This document shows positions 46,279-54,217 of a stretch of DNA of 64,000 nt, piece after piece; within the stretch, counting starts at the first letter, position 1, and every line of letters begins with the position of its first letter. The notes under the pieces were generated by a model. That model did no database searches, was not told the origin of the DNA, and was given only the letters and a program-made list of their open reading frames with translations. The stretch is from Corallococcus macrosporus DSM 14697 (GTDB lineage Bacteria; Myxococcota; Myxococcia; Myxococcales; Myxococcaceae), in assembly GCF_002305895.1 (NCBI RefSeq), contig NZ_CP022203.1, positions 5,924,001-5,988,000 on the forward strand, in the 5' to 3' direction. Made by a program: the position numbers and the translations under genes.

Positions 46279-48234
46279 ATGCACAGGGCAGATGGAGCAC
46301 GGCGCGGTTCAATCGACACCGTCCTGCGCGAGCGGTTCGGACTGACGGACTTCCGCCCCGGCCAGCGTGAGGTCATCGAGGCCCTGCTCGGTCCGCGGGC
46401 CGCTGCGCTCGCGGTGTTCCCCACGGGCGGTGGCAAGTCGCTCTGCTATCAGCTTCCGGCGCTGCTGCTGGAAGGCATCACCGTGGTCGTCTCGCCGCTG
46501 ATCGCGTTGATGAAGGACCAGATTGATGCCCTGACGCGGCAGGGCATCCGCGCCGCACGGCTGGACGCCTCGCTGTCGGTGGATGAGTCCCGCGAAGTCA
46601 CGCAGGCGCTGCGCGAGGGCTCGCTCAAGCTGCTCTACGTGGCGCCCGAGCGCTTCAACAACGAGCGCTTCACCGCCTTGCTCCGAGCGCTGCGCATCGC
46701 CCTGTTCGCGGTGGACGAGGCGCACTGCGTCTCGGAATGGGGCCACAACTTCCGGCCAGACTACCTGAAGCTGGCGCAGGCGGCGCGAGCGCTGTCCGCC
46801 GAGCGCATCCTGGCGCTCACCGCCACGGCGACGCCCTCCGTCGTGCGGGACATCTGCCAGGGCTTCGGCATCCCGGAGGAGAACGCGGTCGTCACGGGCT
46901 TCTACCGGCGAAACCTCGCGCTGGAGACCACTCCGGTGCACGCCGAGGACCGGGATGCGCTGCTCCTGGAGCGGCTGAACTCCCGCGAGCCCGGGCCGAC
47001 CATCGTCTACGTCACGCAGCAGAAGACGGCCGAGCGCGTGGCCGCGTTCCTCTCCACGGAAGGACTCCCCACCAACGCCTACCACGCGGGCCTGGAGTCC
47101 GACGTCCGTGAGCGGGTGCAGGAGGAATGGATGGCCTCCACGAACGGCATCGTCGTGGCGACCATCGCGTTTGGAATGGGCATCGACAAGGCGGACGTGC
47201 GGGCCGTGTATCACTACAACCTGCCAAAGGGCCTGGAGAGCTACAGCCAGGAGATCGGGCGCGCCGGGCGTGATGGCGCGCCGTCGGTGGTGGAGCTCTT
47301 CGCGTGTCCTGACGACGTCTCCAGTCTGGAGAACTTCGCGTTCGGCGATACCCCCACGCCCGAAGCGCTTCAAGGACTGGTCACGGAGTTGCTTGGACAG
47401 GGCCCCGAGCTGAGCGTTGACCTGTTCGCCTTGTCCAGCCGGCATGACGTGCGGCAGCTCGTGCTACGTACGGCGCTGACGTACCTGGAGCTCGAAGGCG
47501 TGCTGCGGCAGGGCACGCCGTACTACGCGGGTTACAAGGTGCAGCCGCTCGTGTCTCTGGATGCGCTCGTGGGGCGGTTCCAGGGTGAGCGGGTGCAGTT
47601 CCTGCGGGACGTGTTCGCGCAGGCGAAGAAGGGGCGCACCTGGTACTCGCTCGACCCGGCGGAGGTCGCGGGCTCGCTCCGGCAGCCCCGTGAGCGGGTG
47701 GTTCGTGCGCTCGAGTATCTCGAAGAGCAAGGGCTCGTGCTGCTCCAGGTCTCCGACCCACGGCAGCGCTTCACGCGGCTGCGGCGCCAGGAGGACCCCA
47801 AGGCCCTCACGGACCTCCTCGACCGGCGCTTCCAGCAGCGAGAGGCCCAGGAGGTCGCGCGCGTCCAGGACGTCCTGAGGCTCGTCACGCACAAGGGGTG
47901 CCAGAGCAACGCGTTGGTCGCCCACTTCGGTCAGCAGCGGGAGCAGCCGTGCGGGCACTGCACCTTCTGCCGGACCGGCGAGGCCCAGGTGCTTCCCGCC
48001 GTGCGTCGGAAACCCGCGCTGCCAGCGGGCCTGGACGTGGTGGCCTTCCGGGCCCTGGCGGCGAAGCATCCCGAGGCGCTCGGGCAGCCGAGGCAGGCCG
48101 CGAGGTTCCTGTGTGGGTTGAGCAGCCCCGCGCTCACGCGGGCGAAGCTCGGGGGACACGCGCTGTTCGGCGCACTGGAGGGCTGGCCCTTCGTGGAGGT
48201 GCTGGACTTCTGTTGCGGCCAGCCCGTGACGTGA
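46279..48234 (+). CDS. recQ: RecQ-family DNA helicase
   Basis: 651 residues from ATG 46279 (GAAGGAGAGGAG upstream). Superfamily 2 motifs are complete: FRPGQREVIEALL, Walker A FPTGGGKSLCYQLPA, DEAH box VDEAHCVSEWGHNFRPDY, LALTATATPSV, then TIVYVTQQKTAERVA, VATIAFGMGIDKADVRAVYHYN and EIGRAGRDG. The C-terminal part is a winged-helix region with a Cys cluster (GCQSN to CGHCTFC) like the RecQ zinc site, then a tail without a clear HRDC domain. It unwinds DNA 3' to 5' in repair and recombination. It may be a second RecQ paralogue. Confidence 0.9.
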   Translation: MHRADGARRGSIDTVLRERFGLTDFRPGQREVIEALLGPRAAALAVFPTGGGKSLCYQLPALLLEGITVVVSPLIALMKDQIDALTRQGIRAARLDASLSVDESREVTQALREGSLKLLYVAPERFNNERFTALLRALRIALFAVDEAHCVSEWGHNFRPDYLKLAQAARALSAERILALTATATPSVVRDICQGFGIPEENAVVTGFYRRNLALETTPVHAEDRDALLLERLNSREPGPTIVYVTQQKTAERVAAFLSTEGLPTNAYHAGLESDVRERVQEEWMASTNGIVVATIAFGMGIDKADVRAVYHYNLPKGLESYSQEIGRAGRDGAPSVVELFACPDDVSSLENFAFGDTPTPEALQGLVTELLGQGPELSVDLFALSSRHDVRQLVLRTALTYLELEGVLRQGTPYYAGYKVQPLVSLDALVGRFQGERVQFLRDVFAQAKKGRTWYSLDPAEVAGSLRQPRERVVRALEYLEEQGLVLLQVSDPRQRFTRLRRQEDPKALTDLLDRRFQQREAQEVARVQDVLRLVTHKGCQSNALVAHFGQQREQPCGHCTFCRTGEAQVLPAVRRKPALPAGLDVVAFRALAAKHPEALGQPRQAARFLCGLSSPALTRAKLGGHALFGALEGWPFVEVLDFCCGQPVT

Positions 48235-48240
48235 GGACCC

Positions 48241-49197
48241 TCATCCCTTGTCGAGCACGCCCGCGCGGTAGTCCTCGAAGGCCTGCTGGATCTCCGCGCG
48301 GGTGTTCATGACGAAGGGGCCGTACTGGACGATGGGCTCACGCAGGGGCCGGGCCGCGGCGATGAGCAGCTCGCTCCGGCGGTTCCGGGCGCGCACGCGG
48401 AGCCGGCTGCCCGGGCCGAGCAGCGCCAGCGAGCCTTCGCGCACCGGCTTCGACGCATCCTCGGGCCCCAGGTCCACCTCGCCCGAGGACACGAAAGCGA
48501 AGGCGGTGTGGTCCGAAGGGGTATCGAGTTCGAACGGTCGGTCGTCCTCGAGCGACAGGGTCAGCAGGAGCGGCTGGGTGGGCCGCTCACGCACGGGACC
48601 CTGGAGCCCGTTCATATGGCCCGCGATGACGCGCGCGCGGCTGCCGGCTGGGCTCAACCGCTCCTCCGCGAGCTGCGCGGGCGTGTGGTCCTGATAGGCC
48701 GGCGGGCACAGCTTCTCCTTCGCGGGGAGGTTGAGCCAGAGCTGGAAGCCGGACATGAGGCCCTGCACCTGCTCCGGCATCTCCGAGTGGATGATGCCGC
48801 GCCCCGCGGTCATCCACTGTGAGCCGCCTCCGGCGATGAGCCCGCTGTTGCCACGGCTGTCCCGGTGCCGCATCCGCCCGTCGAGCATGACGGTGACGGT
48901 CTCGAAGCCCCGGTGGGGGTGACTGGGGAAGCCGCGGATGTAGGCCCCGGGGTCATCTGAGTGGAACCGGTCCAGCATGAGGAACGGGTCGAGGTTCCGC
49001 AGCGCGGGCTGGCCGATGACCCGCGTCAAGCGGACCCCTGCCCCATCCGTCGCAGGGATGCCCTCCAGGGTCTGCACCACGTTCCGGTGTGACGTCAGGA
49101 GAACGGCTGGGGACTCCGAGCGCCGGCACCCCACGGCCGTGGCGGCCACGAGCAGGCCGGACTGGAGGAGGAAGCGGCGGCGGGAGGTGGCGTTCAT
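48241..49197 (-). CDS. Pirin-family protein with export signal
   Basis: 318 residues from ATG 49197. It starts with a twin-arginine-like signal (SRRRFLLQSGLLVAATAVGC) that also offers a lipobox-type Cys, unusual because most pirins are cytoplasmic. The pirin N-terminal cupin has its metal-binding histidines in GFPSHPHRGFETVTVMLDG, then HRDSRGN and ITAGRGI/HSEMP-like segments. A second cupin (DHTAFAFVSSGEVDLG) and a PFVMNTRAEIQQAFEDYRAG tail complete the family pattern. Some pirins oxidise flavonols; the role here is unknown. It is the last clearly chromosomal gene before the phage-like element. Confidence 0.88.
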   Translation of the reverse strand: MNATSRRRFLLQSGLLVAATAVGCRRSESPAVLLTSHRNVVQTLEGIPATDGAGVRLTRVIGQPALRNLDPFLMLDRFHSDDPGAYIRGFPSHPHRGFETVTVMLDGRMRHRDSRGNSGLIAGGGSQWMTAGRGIIHSEMPEQVQGLMSGFQLWLNLPAKEKLCPPAYQDHTPAQLAEERLSPAGSRARVIAGHMNGLQGPVRERPTQPLLLTLSLEDDRPFELDTPSDHTAFAFVSSGEVDLGPEDASKPVREGSLALLGPGSRLRVRARNRRSELLIAAARPLREPIVQYGPFVMNTRAEIQQAFEDYRAGVLDKG

Positions 49198-49293
49198 GAG
49201 GACCTTGCCGGAAACCGGGTGCGCGCCCCCGAGCCTCCCCCGGGAAGCGTCCGGAGTCCATGCACGCCGGGAGAGGCGTCTCTGGCCAGGGCC

Positions 49294-50466
49294 ATGGAAA
49301 ACCTCACAGCACAGCCCGACGTCGAGTCCCTCTTGCTCCGTCCTGCCCAGGCCGACCTGCGCCGCTGCCGGGCAACCTCGATGGGCGGCGCCGCGGCCCC
49401 GCGGTTCCATCGAGCGGCACCGAGCCCAAACGCTCCTCACGGGAGCCCACTGTCGGCAGGCGGCATTCCCTTCACCGGGTTCATCGACCTAGTAGACGCT
49501 CGACGGCTCGCCTCTGACGGCGTCCTCCGCATCACCGACCACAAGTTCACCAGCAACGTCGCGACGAATGCCGCGAGCGCTGAGCAGCTCGCCGACGCCG
49601 ACACCGAACCGGGCTTGCAGATGGTCGGCTATGGCGCGTGGGCACTCGGCCAGGTTGAGCGCTTCCCAGGGCTGCGCACGCTGGAGCTTGAACACCTCTA
49701 CTACCAGACCCGGGGACAGCGCCTTGCCGCGTCCGTCGTCGCAACGGTGCCCGCCGAGCACGTCGCGCACGAGTGGCAGACAAAGGTCGAGCCCCAGGTC
49801 GAAGCGATGAAGGAGCACGCGCAAGCCGCCCGAGCTTCCGAGGTGCCCGCGAACTACGGCCCCGCCTGCGGCAAGTACGGCGGATGTCCGTTCATGGCGA
49901 AGTGCCTCACAGGAGAGAACAAGACGATGTCCCTGCGTGACAAGCTGTTCAACAAGGCTTCCGAGTCCGCCCCCCTTACCGTTGCCGCGGTCGAGCGCAA
50001 CGCCCCGGAGCTGCCCGCCGTTCTTCCCCCGGACGCGCCCACACCTACGCCCGTGCAGACGGCTCCGGAGGTCGCCCAGGCCACGGAGCAGCCCGCGCCG
50101 AAGCGTCGCGGTCGCCCTCGCAAGGCGGCCGAGTCCGAGCAGCCCAAGGGCGAAATGCGCGTGCTCTTCGTCGACTGCATCCCGACGACCTTCGACGGAC
50201 CGACGCCCGAGTCGCTTACGAACTACGTCGACACCATGCATCGCAAGGTGGCCGAAGCGGGCGGCGTCGACGACGTGCGCTTCGCGGGCTCCGACTCGGC
50301 GCTCGGGTTCGGCAAGTGGCGCGGGGCGCTGGCCATGGCTGCGCGCGCCGAGCTGCCCGCTCCCGGCAGCTACGTCGCGCTCGGGGTCGCCCAGTCGGAG
50401 CTGATGCAGGTCATCGTCGAAGCGCTCGAACCGGCTTTCGACATGGTCGTTCGCGGCACTCGGTAA
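49294..50466 (+). CDS. PD-(D/E)XK-like nuclease, N-terminus probably damaged
   Basis: 390 residues if started at ATG 49294, but the first 60 residues look non-coding. From GGIPFTGFIDLVDARR onward it fits a RecB/Cas4-like nuclease: D-x-V, then RITDHKFTSN (the D-x-K of the active site), a Gln/Tyr helix LQMVGYGAWALGQ, and a later Cys cluster CGKYGGCPFMAKC that could hold an iron-sulfur cluster. A Pro/Ala linker with an AT-hook-like KRRGRPRKA (about 270) precedes a C-terminal unknown domain. Another frame upstream (ending EPTVG) would join the conserved part after a shift near 49455, so a frameshift or truncation is likely. Confidence 0.6.
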   Translation: MENLTAQPDVESLLLRPAQADLRRCRATSMGGAAAPRFHRAAPSPNAPHGSPLSAGGIPFTGFIDLVDARRLASDGVLRITDHKFTSNVATNAASAEQLADADTEPGLQMVGYGAWALGQVERFPGLRTLELEHLYYQTRGQRLAASVVATVPAEHVAHEWQTKVEPQVEAMKEHAQAARASEVPANYGPACGKYGGCPFMAKCLTGENKTMSLRDKLFNKASESAPLTVAAVERNAPELPAVLPPDAPTPTPVQTAPEVAQATEQPAPKRRGRPRKAAESEQPKGEMRVLFVDCIPTTFDGPTPESLTNYVDTMHRKVAEAGGVDDVRFAGSDSALGFGKWRGALAMAARAELPAPGSYVALGVAQSELMQVIVEALEPAFDMVVRGTR

Positions 50467-50469
50467 CTT

Positions 50470-50997
50470 TTACCACCGCCACCACGTCTCCTTAGACAGC
50501 GGATTGTCCCAGGTCGGCATGCTTTTGGGCTGCGTCCCCCTGGGTATGGCAAGCGACGCCCAGTAGTCGGCTGGCTTCATGAGAGCAACCCCTTGCGCTC
50601 GCGAGGCCAGCCGTCCGCAGAAGTCTTTATCATACGTCAAGAGGACGTCGAATCCCAAATCCTCCGCCTCAGCAAGTATCCGACAGTCACTCAGACCAGA
50701 ATGAAAAGGCTTCAATTCCAGAAACCTTGCCTCAACCCTCGACTGATTGCGCACGGGCTCCTGAAAGAAGTGGACCCGGTTGAAGCTCGCATGAAGCTCC
50801 AAACGCTCGGCCTTGCGAATTGCTCGATACTCGTCAACGACCTTCTGAGTCAGCAGGTATTTGTCGCGATAGAGCCAGCATCGCACGAGCGTTCTTCCTA
50901 CTTCCAAAATGTCCTCAGCGAGGTCGACTCTCTCGTCGAGCACATCAAGCAGATACGAGAAGCACTGCGAATCAAGTCCAACGCGTCTCTCTTCCAT
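50470..50997 (-). CDS. PIN-domain-like protein
   Basis: 175 residues from ATG 50997, with AGGAG upstream. Its acidic residues fall as in PIN nucleases: GLDSQCF (Asp9), VVDEYRAI, SDCRILAEAEDLGFDVLLTYDKDF (two Asp sites). PIN domains cut RNA, for example as VapC toxins. No antitoxin gene is seen directly beside it. Its base composition is clearly more AT-rich than the flanking replication genes and it lies on the opposite strand between the nuclease and helicase, which suggests cargo acquired separately. The C-terminal 30 residues are Trp/Pro-rich and unrecognised. Confidence 0.72.
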   Translation of the reverse strand: MEERRVGLDSQCFSYLLDVLDERVDLAEDILEVGRTLVRCWLYRDKYLLTQKVVDEYRAIRKAERLELHASFNRVHFFQEPVRNQSRVEARFLELKPFHSGLSDCRILAEAEDLGFDVLLTYDKDFCGRLASRAQGVALMKPADYWASLAIPRGTQPKSMPTWDNPLSKETWWRW

Positions 50998-51026
50998 GGC
51001 GCCGCGCACTCCTGATTGATCTTGTT

Positions 51027-52919
51027 ATGAAGTTGCTGGCAACACTCTATTCGCGCTCCTCTGGCACTACAAATACGCCTCCTCCGGCAAAACTTGTCGG
51101 CGACCGTTCGACTATCGCCAAGGGGCAGCCCGTAGGTTGGTCTCCCGACCTCGCACGGGTGCTCAGCCTTCCGCGCCGCGACCTCGCGAGCACCTACGCC
51201 GATGCCGACTTCGCCGCGCTGGAAGCCGCGCTGCGTGCCCCTGCCGACACGCGTTGCACTTGCGGGACGCTCGGGAAGCGGTGCCCGTCCGCGTTGCTCC
51301 CCATCCAGCGGCTCGCCCTCTTGGAAGCCGCGCGCACGGGTGGCGGGCTCTTTCCCATCGGCGTGGGGCACGGGAAGACGCTGGTCGACCTCCTGCTGCC
51401 GCTCGTCGTGCCCGGGTGCAAGGTCGCCGTCCTACTCCTGCCGTCCAACCTCCGCGCTCAGCTCATCGAGGTCGACTGGCAGTTCTACGGCGGGCACTGG
51501 CGCTTGCCCAACCTCGCTGGCGGCAGGTGGTTCCGCCCCGGCCTGCCTGTCCTTCACGTCATCACCTACGAGAAGTTTTCGACCCAGGAAGGCACCGACC
51601 TTCTGACGCGCATCCGGCCCGACCTCATCATCTGCGACGAAGCGCACAAGCTGAAGGACCGGAAGAGCGCCCGCACCGGCCGGTTCCTTCGCTACCTGGA
51701 GCTGAACCCCGAAACGCGTCTCGTGGCCCAGTCGGGCACGCTGGCGACGAGAACGGTCAAGGACTACGCCCACCTCGCGGAGTACGCGCTGCGTGACGGC
51801 AGTCCGCTTCCGTTGAAGCAGCACGTCGTCGAAGAGTGGGCGTCGGCGCTGGACCCCGGAACTACCGTCGCCCCTCCGGGCGCACTTCTTCAGCTCGTTG
51901 ACCCGACGCACTCACTTGCCCCCTTTGAAGGGGAGACCGAAGCCGACCGTGAGCGCCGCCGCGTGCGTGACGCCTATCGTCGGTGGCGCAACGCAACGCC
52001 GGGTGTCGTGGCCACGGACGAAAGCGCCGTCGGCATGCCGCTCGTCATTCGCACGCGTGACCCTGGGCAGGTCCCTGACGAGCTGCTCGCCCACATTCAG
52101 ACGGCACTCGGCGGGCAACGCCCCGACGGCGAAGAGTTCGTCGACGAGCTGCAACGCGTCGTCTGTGCGCGGCAGCTCGCGAGCGGCTTCTTCCACCGCT
52201 GGCGCTACCCCGACGTCCAGGGCATTCCCCAGGACCCCGAGCTGATCGTTCGGTGGTTCGCGCGTCGGCAGGAGTTCAACCGGGAGCTGCGCGAGCGCCT
52301 CAAGCGCCCCGCCGAGCATCTCGACTCACCAGGGTTGCTGATGCGCGCCGCGATTCGTGCGCACCAGTCCCCGCCCTACGACGGGGAACTGCCGACTTGG
52401 CGCGCGATGTCGTGGCCCTCGTGGGCTGAGATTCACAAACGCATTGTCCACGTCACCGAAGCTGTGTGGCTCTCCGACTTCATCGTGCGTGACGCGGCGA
52501 AGTGGGCCATGCGCAAGGGGCAGCCGGGAATCGTCTGGGTTGAGTTCCCGGAGCTTGGCCAGCGCATCGCGAAGGCGGCAGGTCTGCCCTTTTATGGCGG
52601 CGGCCCGGAAGCGTCGGCGACCATCATTCGGGAGAGTGGGAAGCGGTCCATCGTCGCTTCGCTTCGTGCCCACGGGACTGGCAAGAACCTGACGATGTTC
52701 TCGCGGATGCTGTTCGTGAATCCACCGGCCGACGGCGCTGCGTGGGAACAGGCCATTGGCCGGTGTCACCGTCAGGGACAGCGCGCCGACGAAGTCGAGG
52801 TGGAGCTGTACCAGCACACCGACGAGCTTGTCGGGGCCTTCCAGAAGGCCCGCGACTTCGCCCGGTTCATCGAGCAGACCGACGGCACGCCGCAAAAGCT
52901 GTGCTTCGCAGCACCTTAA
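51027..52919 (+). CDS. SNF2-like phage helicase
   Basis: 630 residues from ATG 51027; the open frame further upstream overlaps the minus-strand PIN gene. The N-terminus has a short Cys segment (TRCTCGTLGKRC). Helicase motifs: Walker A FPIGVGHGKTLV (about 112), Walker B box IICDEAHKLKD (about 200), QSGTLATRT (motif III), FVNPPADGAAWEQAIGRCHRQGQ (motifs V-VI, about 575). This is the SNF2 type found in phage replication modules. It probably opens the template or remodels protein-DNA complexes. There is no visible ribosome binding site for the chosen ATG, so the start is uncertain. Confidence 0.85.
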   Translation: MKLLATLYSRSSGTTNTPPPAKLVGDRSTIAKGQPVGWSPDLARVLSLPRRDLASTYADADFAALEAALRAPADTRCTCGTLGKRCPSALLPIQRLALLEAARTGGGLFPIGVGHGKTLVDLLLPLVVPGCKVAVLLLPSNLRAQLIEVDWQFYGGHWRLPNLAGGRWFRPGLPVLHVITYEKFSTQEGTDLLTRIRPDLIICDEAHKLKDRKSARTGRFLRYLELNPETRLVAQSGTLATRTVKDYAHLAEYALRDGSPLPLKQHVVEEWASALDPGTTVAPPGALLQLVDPTHSLAPFEGETEADRERRRVRDAYRRWRNATPGVVATDESAVGMPLVIRTRDPGQVPDELLAHIQTALGGQRPDGEEFVDELQRVVCARQLASGFFHRWRYPDVQGIPQDPELIVRWFARRQEFNRELRERLKRPAEHLDSPGLLMRAAIRAHQSPPYDGELPTWRAMSWPSWAEIHKRIVHVTEAVWLSDFIVRDAAKWAMRKGQPGIVWVEFPELGQRIAKAAGLPFYGGGPEASATIIRESGKRSIVASLRAHGTGKNLTMFSRMLFVNPPADGAAWEQAIGRCHRQGQRADEVEVELYQHTDELVGAFQKARDFARFIEQTDGTPQKLCFAAP

Positions 52920-53009
52920 TGATCAGCATGCCAGCGGGTAGCGACGTCCCACAACAATTGCGCTGCCCGCGACTCTTGAACTATCGAATTCAAATCACGC
53001 CAAACATCA

Positions 53010-53324
53010 TCATGTCTGACAGTGACCACGGAAGCATTTTCCGCGGACAGGCTTAGGAGGAGGAGTCACAATCAGGTATCGAACACATGCAGAGCCGTCG
53101 GGCAGCGCGGAGACCCTCTTGCCGCAGTCGCAGTCAATCGCGTCGCACTTCTCAACATCAATCACAGACCAGTCAGGCCTTACCTTGGCGCCCCTTCTTC
53201 CACACGCCTTCTCGCAAGCGGCATTGGCATCCCGCGTCCAGTTCGGATCTGCTTCATCTGCCCAGGCAGGTGAGGTCACGAAGAGGCTTGAAATCACCAC
53301 GATTGTTGCGAAGGATTTTTTCAT
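53010..53324 (-). CDS. Small secreted Cys-rich protein
   Basis: 104 residues from ATG 53324. A clear signal peptide (KKSFATIVVISSLFVTSPAWA, cut after AWA) is followed by a mature domain of about 80 residues with eight cysteines (CEKAC, KCDAIDCDCGK, SACV, KCFRGHC), consistent with several disulfides or metal binding. No family is recognised. It is on the strand opposite the replication genes and more AT-rich, like the PIN gene, so it is probably host-changing cargo of the element. Its start faces the gap with palindromic sites at 53433-53465. Confidence 0.68.
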   Translation of the reverse strand: MKKSFATIVVISSLFVTSPAWADEADPNWTRDANAACEKACGRRGAKVRPDWSVIDVEKCDAIDCDCGKRVSALPDGSACVRYLIVTPPPKPVRGKCFRGHCQT

Positions 53325-53432
53325 GAGTGTGCCCAGGGAAAGTGCTCGCAACTACATTGCAGTAATGGTGCCGTCCTGGCCACTGTGGCGTCAAGAGGGA
53401 GAAACGGACGGGCCGCACCCAGGCAGTTCGCT

Positions 53433-53465
53433 CTGACGCGTCAGAAAAAGAAACTGACACGTCAA
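53433..53465. promoter_or_regulatory. Paired palindromes, candidate operators
   Basis: CTGACGCGTCAG (53433-53444) is a perfect palindrome. TGACACGTCA (53455-53464) repeats the same TGAC/GTCA arms. The centres are 21 bp apart, two helical turns. They lie in the 279 bp gap between the divergent Cys-rich gene (53324) and the replication gene at 53604. This is the layout of a repressor or activator control region. Confidence 0.5.
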
Positions 53466-53530
53466 CGCGGCCCAGCGAACAGCCGCATCGCACTCTTGCC
53501 CGACGCTATTTGTCCCTGAGCCACTCCCAG

Positions 53531-53546
53531 AATCCGCACGCATTTA
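53531..53546 (+). repeat. 16-nt leader repeat, copy 1
   Basis: AATCCGCACGCATTTA lies 58 bp before the gene at 53604. A copy with one change is at 56239-56254, before the next small gene. A hairpin follows it (GTCAGCG 53553-53559 with CGCTGAC 53568-53574). Confidence 0.5.
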
Positions 53547-53603
53547 CGTGGGGTCAGCGCACTTCGCCGCTGACGCAACCCAAGCCGAAGGGCCCACGTA
53601 ACC

Positions 53604-54134
53604 ATGAACAACGCACTAACGAAGATTGCCACCGCGCAGGCTGCGGCTGGCGGACGCTACCCGCGCTTCGGTCGCTACCTGCTCGAAGTCGAGGTCATCC
53701 GCACGAAGGAGGGCTTCAAGGGCGACTCGGCCATCGCCGAGCTGAAGGTTCGCGAGTCCGAGCCCCTCTCGGGTGGCGAGACTCCGAGCCGACCGGGCGA
53801 GACGGTCGACTACGTCGAGAACCTGAGCGACCAGAAGAAGGGGGGCGGCGGACGCTTCAAGTCCTTCCTGATGACGCTCGTGGGGGCCGACGAATACGAG
53901 TTCGCCAACCCGGCCGCGCTGAAGAAGTTCTTCGACGAGCGGCAGGCGGGTACGCACCTCCTGATTCGCTGCGAGGTCTTCCCGAAGCAGCTCCCCGCGA
54001 GGGAGGGCCACGCCGGGAAGGTCATCAGCGGCTATCGCTGGTCGCACGTCGAGCTGAACAACGAGCAGCTCGCCCAGGCCGAGCACGCGCGCAAGGCGAG
54101 CAAGCTCCCCGCGCTCACCGACGCCCTCGCCTGA
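53604..54134 (+). CDS. Probable phage ssDNA-binding replication protein
   Basis: 176 residues. No catalytic motif is seen. It has alternating beta strands (GRYLLEVEVIRTKEG, SAIAELKVRESEPL, GTHLLIRCEVF) that suit an OB-like fold, a basic Gly-rich segment KKGGGGRFKSFLMTLVG (about 85-100), and a helical tail. Position and length match the small DNA-binding proteins found between helicase and polymerase in phage replication modules. The molecular role is therefore inferred from context. It lies 83 bp before the polymerase gene. Confidence 0.6.
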   Translation: MNNALTKIATAQAAAGGRYPRFGRYLLEVEVIRTKEGFKGDSAIAELKVRESEPLSGGETPSRPGETVDYVENLSDQKKGGGGRFKSFLMTLVGADEYEFANPAALKKFFDERQAGTHLLIRCEVFPKQLPAREGHAGKVISGYRWSHVELNNEQLAQAEHARKASKLPALTDALA

Positions 54135-54217
54135 AACTGGGCGGCGACTGACGGCGCGCTTCCGTCGGCGGCTGGCCCACGACACGGGCCGCTTTCCCAT
54201 TCCCAAAGGCAGCCTTC

